18,736 bases of DNA from DASROJ01 sp035646975. Its GTDB lineage: Bacteria; Acidobacteriota; Polarisedimenticolia; JACPZX01; DASXTC01. The translations under genes and the position numbers were made by a program. Positions 13,887-18,736 of this stretch are shown here, one piece after another (the first letter of the stretch is position 1; each line of letters starts with the position of its first letter). A model generated the notes under the pieces. That model did no database searches. It was not told the origin of the DNA and saw only the letters and a list, made by a program, of their open reading frames with translations. Where the stretch lies: NCBI GenBank assembly GCA_035646975.1, contig DASROJ010000316.1, positions 1 to 18,736 on the forward strand. Reading direction: 5' to 3'.

Positions 13887-15797
13887 ATGCTGAGCCTTCT
13901 CTGGCTGATCCCGGTCCTGCCGGCTCTAGGCTTCATCGTCAACGGTCTGCTCGGCCCGCGTCTGCCGAAGTGGGTCGTCTCGGCGGTGGCCTGCGGCTCG
14001 GTGCTGCTGGCCTTCCTGCTGTCGGCAGGCTGCGTGCTGGAGCTGGCCGACATGCCGGAAGCCCAGCGCCACGTGGTGGTGAGCCTCGGCGACTGGATCG
14101 CCCCGCTGCACCTGAGCTGGTCGTTCCTGCTCGACCCGCTCTCCTCGCTGATGATCCTGGTCGTCACCGGCGTGGGTCTTCTCATCCACATCTACTCGAT
14201 CGGCTACATGTGGGAAGAAGAAGGGTACTGGCGCTACTTCGCCTACCTCAACCTGTTCATGTCGATGATGCTCACGCTGGTGCTCGGCTCCAGCCTGCCG
14301 CTGCTGTTCGTCGGCTGGGAAGGGGTCGGGCTCTGCTCGTACCTGCTGATCGGGTTCTTCTACTGGAAGACCGACTGCGCCGACGCGGGGCGCAAGGCGT
14401 TCATCGTGAATCGCATCGGTGACGCCTCGTTCATCACCGGGATGATGATCGCCTTTGTCACCTTCGGCGGCACGTTCGACATCGCGGAGATCCTGGCCCG
14501 CGCTCCCGACGTGGCACGAACCTCGCCCGGCACGGTGGTTGCCATCGCGCTCCTGATGTTCGGCGGAGCCTGCGGCAAGTCGGCGCAGATACCTCTGTAC
14601 GTCTGGCTGCCCGACGCGATGGCGGGCCCCACGCCGGTGTCGGCCCTCATCCACGCCGCCACGATGGTGACGGCGGGCGTCTACATGGTCTGCCGCATGT
14701 CGCCGCTCTACGTGCTGGCCCCCGGCGCGCTGGCCACCGTGGCGATTGTCGGTGCGGCCACCGCGCTGATGGCGGCCGTCATCGCGATGGCGCAGGACGA
14801 CATCAAGAAGGTGCTGGCCTACTCCACCATCTCGCAGCTCGGCTACATGTTCCTGGCGGCCGGGGTGGGCGCGTTTTCCGCGGCCATCTTTCACCTGACC
14901 ACGCACGCCTTCTTCAAGGCGCTGCTGTTTCTCGGATCCGGCGCGGTGATACACGCGCTGCACGGCGAGCAGGACATGACGAAGATGGGCGGATTGAGAA
15001 AAGCCCTGCCGCGCACCTTCTGGGTATTCTTTTTCGGGTGGATCGCCATCTCCGGCGTGCCGTTCACCTCGGGCTTCTTCAGCAAGGACGAGATCCTGTA
15101 CCGCGCGTTTGTCGCCAATCCCGGTCTGTGGCTGGCAGGATTCGTCGGCGCGATCATGACCGCCATCTACATGACGCGGCTGATGGGGCTGACCTTCTTC
15201 GGCGCGTCGCGTGTCGCGCCCGACAAGGCGCATCACATCCACGAAGCCCCCCCCACGATGATGTTCGCCCTGGTGGTGCTGGCGGTGCTCGCGCTGCTGG
15301 GTGGCTTCATGGGGATGCCCGAAGCCTGGTTCGGCGTCAGCCCGCTGGAGCATTGGCTCGAGCCGTCGCTCGCGGCTCCTCCGTCGGCGTTGCATCCGCG
15401 CGGCATGGAGCCGCCCGCCGGGCCCGAGACCCTGCTGATGATCCTTTCGTCGCTCGCCGCGCTGGGCGGCATCGGCGTGGGCTACTACCTCTGGGTGACC
15501 CGCCCCGAGCTGCCCGGTCGCATCGCATCGAGCCTGCCGGGGCTCTTCCGGTTCGTCAAGGGGAAGCTGTACGTCGACGAGGTGTACGAGGCGCTGATCC
15601 TCGAGCCCTATGAAGCGCTGTGCCGGCTGATGTCGAGGTTCGACAGCGTCGTCGTCGACGGCGTGGTCAACGGCATGGGCACCGCCTTCGAGACGTCGGG
15701 CCACGTGCTCAAGCTGTTCCACTCCGGCTACGTTCGCAACTACGCGGTGTTCTATCTGGCGGGCGCCGCCGCGGTGGTCTGGTACCTGGTGATGTGA
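13887..15797 (+). CDS. nuoL: NADH-quinone oxidoreductase subunit L
   Basis: 636 aa, the distal antiporter-like subunit with a long lateral helix. Key charged residues are kept: Glu145 (GWEGVGLCSYLLIG), Asp180, Lys231 (GKSAQIPLYVWLPDAM), His256, His336 and His340, Lys344, Lys400 (GFFSKDEIL). The C-terminal part (about 540-636) has the lateral-helix and anchor region, with KLYVDEVYEALILEPY and RNYAVFYLAG. No Shine-Dalgarno site is obvious before the ATG at 13887, ten bases after nuoK, so coupling to nuoK is likely. In structures NuoL docks on NuoM, which is not encoded here. Confidence 0.96.
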   Translation: MLSLLWLIPVLPALGFIVNGLLGPRLPKWVVSAVACGSVLLAFLLSAGCVLELADMPEAQRHVVVSLGDWIAPLHLSWSFLLDPLSSLMILVVTGVGLLIHIYSIGYMWEEEGYWRYFAYLNLFMSMMLTLVLGSSLPLLFVGWEGVGLCSYLLIGFFYWKTDCADAGRKAFIVNRIGDASFITGMMIAFVTFGGTFDIAEILARAPDVARTSPGTVVAIALLMFGGACGKSAQIPLYVWLPDAMAGPTPVSALIHAATMVTAGVYMVCRMSPLYVLAPGALATVAIVGAATALMAAVIAMAQDDIKKVLAYSTISQLGYMFLAAGVGAFSAAIFHLTTHAFFKALLFLGSGAVIHALHGEQDMTKMGGLRKALPRTFWVFFFGWIAISGVPFTSGFFSKDEILYRAFVANPGLWLAGFVGAIMTAIYMTRLMGLTFFGASRVAPDKAHHIHEAPPTMMFALVVLAVLALLGGFMGMPEAWFGVSPLEHWLEPSLAAPPSALHPRGMEPPAGPETLLMILSSLAALGGIGVGYYLWVTRPELPGRIASSLPGLFRFVKGKLYVDEVYEALILEPYEALCRLMSRFDSVVVDGVVNGMGTAFETSGHVLKLFHSGYVRNYAVFYLAGAAAVVWYLVM

Positions 15798-17263
15798 TGC
15801 AGAACGCCGTGGTCATCCCGCCGATCGACTGGAGCCTGCTGGGGCCGCTGGTCTGGCTGCTCGCCGGCGCCGTCGCCGTCACGCTGCTCGCGGTCGGCCC
15901 GCGGCCCTGGCGTCATTACACCGGTTACGCCGCGCTGCTCGCGCTTGCGGGTCCGGCCGTGGCAACTCTCCGGCTCTGGGGCGGCTCGGCCGCGGCCCTG
16001 ACTCCGCCCACGACGATGTCCGGGATGATCCAGATGGATCGATTCGCCCTGTGCTTTCACTTCATCTTCCTGGCCACCGCGGCGCTCACGATGCTTCTTT
16101 CGATCCCCTCGCTTTCGGAGCGCCACGGCGATTCGGCCGAGTATTACGCCCTCGTGCTGTTCGCCACCTCCGGCATGCTGCTGATGTCGGCGACGACCAA
16201 CCTGCTGGTTCTCTTTCTCGGGCTCGAGATCCTCTCGCTGCCGCTCTACATCCTGGTCGGCTTCACCCGATGGCAGGACCGGTCGCTCGAAGCGTCGATG
16301 AAGTACTTCCTGCTGGGGGCCTTCTCCACCGGATTCACGATCTACGGAATGGCGCTGATGTACGGCGCCACCGGAACCCTCGACCTGTCCCGCATGGCGG
16401 CGACGGGCCCCTCGCCGATCCTGATGCTCGGGTTCGGGCTCACCCTGGTGGGCTTCCTCTTCAAGATCGCGGCCTTCCCGTTTCACTACTGGCTGCCCGA
16501 TGTCTACCAGGGCGCTCCCACGTCGGTGACGGCGTTCATGATCGCCGGCACCAAGGCCGCCGCGTTCGCCGCCATCCTGCGCATCGTCACCGCGCCGGTC
16601 TTCTGGGACGGCCCGCTCACCCTCGAGTGGACGCGGCTGCTCACCGCGCTGTCCGCGCTCACCATGACGGCGGGCAACGCGGTGGCCCTGGTGCAGAACA
16701 ATCTCAAGAGGATGCTGGCCTACTCGAGCATCGCGCATGCCGGCTACCTGCTGATCGCGGTGGTGGCCCGTTCGACCGACGGCGTCTCCAGCGTCGTTTT
16801 CTATCTGGCGGCCTATCTCCTGATGAACATCGGGGCCTTCGCGGTGGTGATGGTGGTGGACCGCTCGCGTGGCGGCGAAGGAGAGGGCGACTTCATCGCG
16901 TCGTACCAGGGCCTGGGCCGCCGGCACCCGGCGCTGGCCGCGGCGATGACCGTCTTCATGCTCTCGCTCACCGGCGTCCCGCTGACCGGCGGCTTCGTCG
17001 GCAAGTTCTACATCTTCAGGGCGGCCATCGATTCGAACATGTACGGGCTTGCCGTGGTGGGGCTGCTCAACAGCGTCGTGGCGGCGGCCTACTACCTGAA
17101 CGTCGTGCTCAACATGTACATGAAGGAGCCGGTCTCGGAGCCGCCGAAGGTCGCAACACCCGCCCTGCTCGGCCTGGGGATCACCCTGAGCGTGGCGGGG
17201 GTGCTTTATCTCGGCATTTTCCCCGCGCGTCTTCTGGAGATCGCGCGCAACCTGCTGCTATAA
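15797..17263 (+). CDS. nuoN: NADH-quinone oxidoreductase subunit N
   Basis: 488 aa, about 14 helices, antiporter-like subunit. It is NuoN and not NuoM: it has GLEILSLPLYILVGF (142-156, Glu144), KYFLLGAFSTGF (169-180), KIAAFPFHYWLPDVYQGAPT (223-242, Lys223), Lys253, NNLKRMLAYSSIAHAGY (301-317) and VGKFYIF with Lys403. These charged residues match the proton-path residues of the family. The ATG at 15797 shares its A with the nuoL stop (TGATG), giving strong translational coupling and no room for nuoM. It is the last complex I gene of the operon. Confidence 0.95.
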   Translation: MQNAVVIPPIDWSLLGPLVWLLAGAVAVTLLAVGPRPWRHYTGYAALLALAGPAVATLRLWGGSAAALTPPTTMSGMIQMDRFALCFHFIFLATAALTMLLSIPSLSERHGDSAEYYALVLFATSGMLLMSATTNLLVLFLGLEILSLPLYILVGFTRWQDRSLEASMKYFLLGAFSTGFTIYGMALMYGATGTLDLSRMAATGPSPILMLGFGLTLVGFLFKIAAFPFHYWLPDVYQGAPTSVTAFMIAGTKAAAFAAILRIVTAPVFWDGPLTLEWTRLLTALSALTMTAGNAVALVQNNLKRMLAYSSIAHAGYLLIAVVARSTDGVSSVVFYLAAYLLMNIGAFAVVMVVDRSRGGEGEGDFIASYQGLGRRHPALAAAMTVFMLSLTGVPLTGGFVGKFYIFRAAIDSNMYGLAVVGLLNSVVAAAYYLNVVLNMYMKEPVSEPPKVATPALLGLGITLSVAGVLYLGIFPARLLEIARNLLL

Positions 17264-17270
17264 TCGCGCG
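17259..17270 (+). promoter_or_regulatory. TATAATCGCGCG element, candidate -10 for the ptsN-like gene
   Basis: A perfect TATAAT followed by CGCGCG overlaps the nuoN stop codon. The same 12 bases form the promoter of the PLP enzyme operon at 5455-5466. No good -35 is seen 16-18 bases upstream, so this may be an extra weak start inside the operon, and the match could be chance. Confidence 0.4.
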
Positions 17271-17299
17271 ATTCCAACCAGGCATGAAGAGCTGAGAGC

Positions 17300-17767
17300 A
17301 TGGCGCTGTCCGACTATCTCCGTGAAGATCTGATCTTCCTCGACCTTCATCCGAAGGACATGGAGGAGTGTCTCGCCTCGATGGTGGAGATGGCGGGCGC
17401 GCGCGGAGCCATCCTCGATCGCGCCGACGCCCTGTCGCGTCTGATCGAGCGTGAACGGACCATGTCGACCGGGCTGGGCGGCGGTGTGGCGGTGCCGCAT
17501 GCCAAGACCGACAAGCTGCGCCACCTCGTCGTTGCCCTGGGCCGCGTGTCGGATGGCGTCGACTTCAAGGCGATCGACGGCAAGCCGGTCTATCTGATCT
17601 TCATGCTGCTGGGTCCGCCCGACTCCACGCGTCAGCATGTCGATCTGCTCGCGCGCATCGCCTACCTCGTCAAGGCGCCCGGCGTGATCGAGACGCTGCG
17701 CGGGGCCGTGACGGCGGCAGAAGTCCTCGAGACGCTGCGCAACGAGTCGCGCGAGCGGCGGGCGTAG
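17300..17767 (+). CDS. PTS EIIA domain protein, PtsN-like
   Basis: 155 aa, a single fructose/mannitol-type EIIA domain. The phosphorylation site is His67 in GGGVAVPHAKTDKL (60-73), preceded by the typical RERTMSTGLG. Free-standing EIIA domains of this kind usually act as regulatory phospho-acceptors (nitrogen PTS) and not as sugar carriers; no EIIB or EIIC part is present. In many bacteria ptsN lies near rpoN and hpf, but here it follows the complex I operon by 36 bases. GAAGAG eight bases before the ATG is a possible ribosome binding site. It may be co-transcribed with nuo or use the TATAAT at 17259. A sugar-PTS EIIA is the alternative. Confidence 0.85.
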   Translation: MALSDYLREDLIFLDLHPKDMEECLASMVEMAGARGAILDRADALSRLIERERTMSTGLGGGVAVPHAKTDKLRHLVVALGRVSDGVDFKAIDGKPVYLIFMLLGPPDSTRQHVDLLARIAYLVKAPGVIETLRGAVTAAEVLETLRNESRERRA

Positions 17768-18064
17768 CTCTTCGTCGGAGCATTTTCCGGACGGCGTGAT
17801 CCTGTTTCCTCGGGGCACGGCTGCGGCCGGCCCCGGGCCGGCCTCGCCTCGATTCGTCTCGGCCACACGCGCCCGGCGCGTGTGTCGGCCTCGCCTCAGA
17901 CGGCCCCGTCGGAAACAGATCACGCCGTCCGTGAAGCTCCCTCGAGTTTCCCGGCCCGCCGATCGCGCACCTCGATTGCGTTCTTGAAATGAAGGGTCAA
18001 GAGCATCATGGAAGGCGTGGACCAGCCCATGGGAACGCAGCCTCGCCGCACTTCCTGGAGTCGT
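17768..18064. other. Convergent intergenic region
   Basis: This 297-bp gap separates the ptsN-like gene (plus) from the membrane protein gene (minus); both are transcribed toward it. It contains the large branched inverted repeat at 17777-17940 and, beyond that, about 125 bases in which I see no gene or clear signal. Short frames through it look like by-products of high GC. Confidence 0.6.
17777..17940. other. Large branched inverted-repeat structure (candidate structured RNA or terminator)
   Basis: The outer arms pair GGAGC (17777-17781) with GCTCC (17936-17940), then a 14-bp perfect match CGGACGGCGTGATC (17788-17801) with 17918-17931, a one-base bulge, a 7-bp match TGTTTCC (17803-17809) with 17911-17917, and CGGGG (17811-17815) with 17904-17908. 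Inside are two more hairpins: GGCCGG/CCGGCC (17825-17843) and CACACGCGC/GCGCGTGTG (17864-17884). A 12-bp direct repeat CGGCCTCGCCTC flanks the second one (17839-17850, 17886-17897). No U-run follows on either strand. It may end transcription of both convergent genes, be a structured RNA, or be a small mobile repeat. Confidence 0.7.
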
Positions 18065-18736
18065 TCACCGCTGCTCGGCGGTCGCGCCTTGACCGATTAG
18101 AGGTATCAGGTGGCCGCTATCCCAGGCAAAAAGAGATCTGCCGGGTGATGCCCGGAGCGTGACGCGAACGAGGTCGGGGTTTTCCTGCAGGATCTCGGCG
18201 ACGCTTGTCCGCAGCATGGACTGGCCAGGACCTGGCGCCGGCCCGATGTATCGGCGGAATGGCCCGGGTTGTACCTCCAGCCTCACCGTTACCTCAGAAA
18301 CGTCTTCGTGGGGGGACTTCTCAGCAGTCCATAACGGTGGGTCGGCCAGCGCCACAGCTCGAGCCGAGGGATAGGAGACCCAGGTCGCTCCCCTCACGGG
18401 TACCGATCGGGCGCCGAGAACACCGAGCGAGGCCTGGAAGTCTCCCGCCACTGAAGCCCCGCCCACCCGGAGGGGGACATTGGCGATGACAATCTCTTCC
18501 ACGTCGCTGGACATCGTCTCCGCCACGAGCCGGCCGACAAGCTGATCGCTCACCAGGGACGCGTCATACCAGGCGCGCCAGTGTCCGGCAGCAAGGATGA
18601 TCCAGGTGGAAATGATTGCGAGCAGCAGGCCGCGGCCCAGCGCGGGTCGCGCGGCGGCAAGGAGCGCGGCGATAGCCAGGCAGGAGGCCGCTACGGGAAG
18701 GAACAGGTACCGCTCCTGCAAGCCCACGAGGTTGGG
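18065..18736 (-). CDS. C-terminal part of a polytopic membrane protein, glycosyltransferase-like (truncated by window edge)
   Basis: 223 residues are visible, entering from the right edge in frame without a start (the GTG at 18727 is internal-looking). The first residues, PNLVGLQERYLFLP, resemble the LQERYLYLP motif of large membrane glycosyltransferase-like proteins (dolichyl-phosphate-mannose or TMTC type). Two hydrophobic helices follow (about 11-30 and 35-52 of the visible part), then HWRAWYDASLVSDQLVGRL, the usual linker. The last ~135 residues form a soluble, probably periplasmic, domain without motifs I recognise. The stop is at 18065. The substrate cannot be inferred. It is convergent with the ptsN-like gene. 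Confidence 0.5.
   Translation of the reverse strand, partial: PNLVGLQERYLFLPVAASCLAIAALLAAARPALGRGLLLAIISTWIILAAGHWRAWYDASLVSDQLVGRLVAETMSSDVEEIVIANVPLRVGGASVAGDFQASLGVLGARSVPVRGATWVSYPSARAVALADPPLWTAEKSPHEDVSEVTVRLEVQPGPFRRYIGPAPGPGQSMLRTSVAEILQENPDLVRVTLRASPGRSLFAWDSGHLIPLIGQGATAEQR

Noticed and set aside
13926..15722. 598-codon open frame antisense to nuoL
   Set aside because: Same reason: composition by-product of a GC-rich membrane-protein gene on the other strand.
15797..17263. The last antiporter-like gene as nuoM instead of nuoN
   Set aside because: The GLEILSLPLYILVGF, KYFLLGAFSTGF and NNLKRMLAYSSIAHAGY stretches are NuoN features; NuoM would show its own WEFF-type motif.
17777..17940. 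Integron attC site or transposon ends
   Set aside because: No attC core sequences, no flanking target-site duplication and no transposase are seen. A small non-coding repeat remains possible.
17931..18064. A tRNA or small gene between the stem-loop and the minus-strand gene
   Set aside because: No tRNA-like arms or T-loop consensus and no frame with a credible start site.

Overview
The window is GC-rich DNA from a bacterium, dense with genes. It suggests a Gram-negative-type organism with a respiratory chain: there are Sec-type signal peptides, a complete-looking NADH-oxidising module of complex I, and a stomatin/NfeD pair. The gene mix (DUF1326, DUF4198, a large secreted S8-type protein, a NuoL with a long C-terminal lateral helix) would fit Acidobacteriota or a similar soil or sediment lineage. 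That placement is a guess from gene content, not something the sequence proves.

Layout. 1-1197 (minus): N-terminal part of a secreted subtilisin-like (S8) protein, cut by the window edge, with a ~250-nt leader. 1590-2917 (plus): NfeD-like protein and SPFH/stomatin protein, a classic membrane pair. 3008-3772 (plus): secreted DUF1326 protein. 3797-5433 (minus): a two-gene operon of a cysteine synthase/CBS-type PLP enzyme and a NicO-like nickel/cobalt transporter. 5539-6366 (plus, divergent): exported DUF4198 protein. 6529-17263 (plus): complex I operon. 17300-17767 (plus): PTS EIIA/PtsN-like protein. 17777-17940: large branched inverted-repeat structure. 18065-18736 (minus): C-terminal end of a membrane glycosyltransferase-like protein.

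The most striking feature is the complex I operon. It reads nuoA-C-D-E-F-G-H-J-K-L-N, with starts and stops touching or overlapping almost throughout. nuoB, nuoI and nuoM are absent from their three usual places and from the rest of the window. The genes that remain keep their key residues: FMN and NADH site, N1a, N1b, N3, N4, N5, N7, the quinone-site His and Tyr of NuoD, the membrane-arm Glu and Lys residues. So the locus looks functional and not decayed. Because NuoB carries N2, NuoI carries N6a and N6b, and NuoM joins NuoL to NuoN, a working enzyme needs these three from another locus, or the complex is very unusual. NuoG is also short (510 aa) yet keeps the N7 cysteines.

Two genes sit downstream or upstream in ways that hint at regulation. 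The PtsN-like gene follows nuoN by 36 bp, with a TATAATCGCGCG promoter-like element on the nuoN stop codon; the same 12 bases lie upstream of the PLP enzyme gene. The nickel transporter and DUF4198 protein flank the same divergent promoter region and may form a small metal-handling locus.
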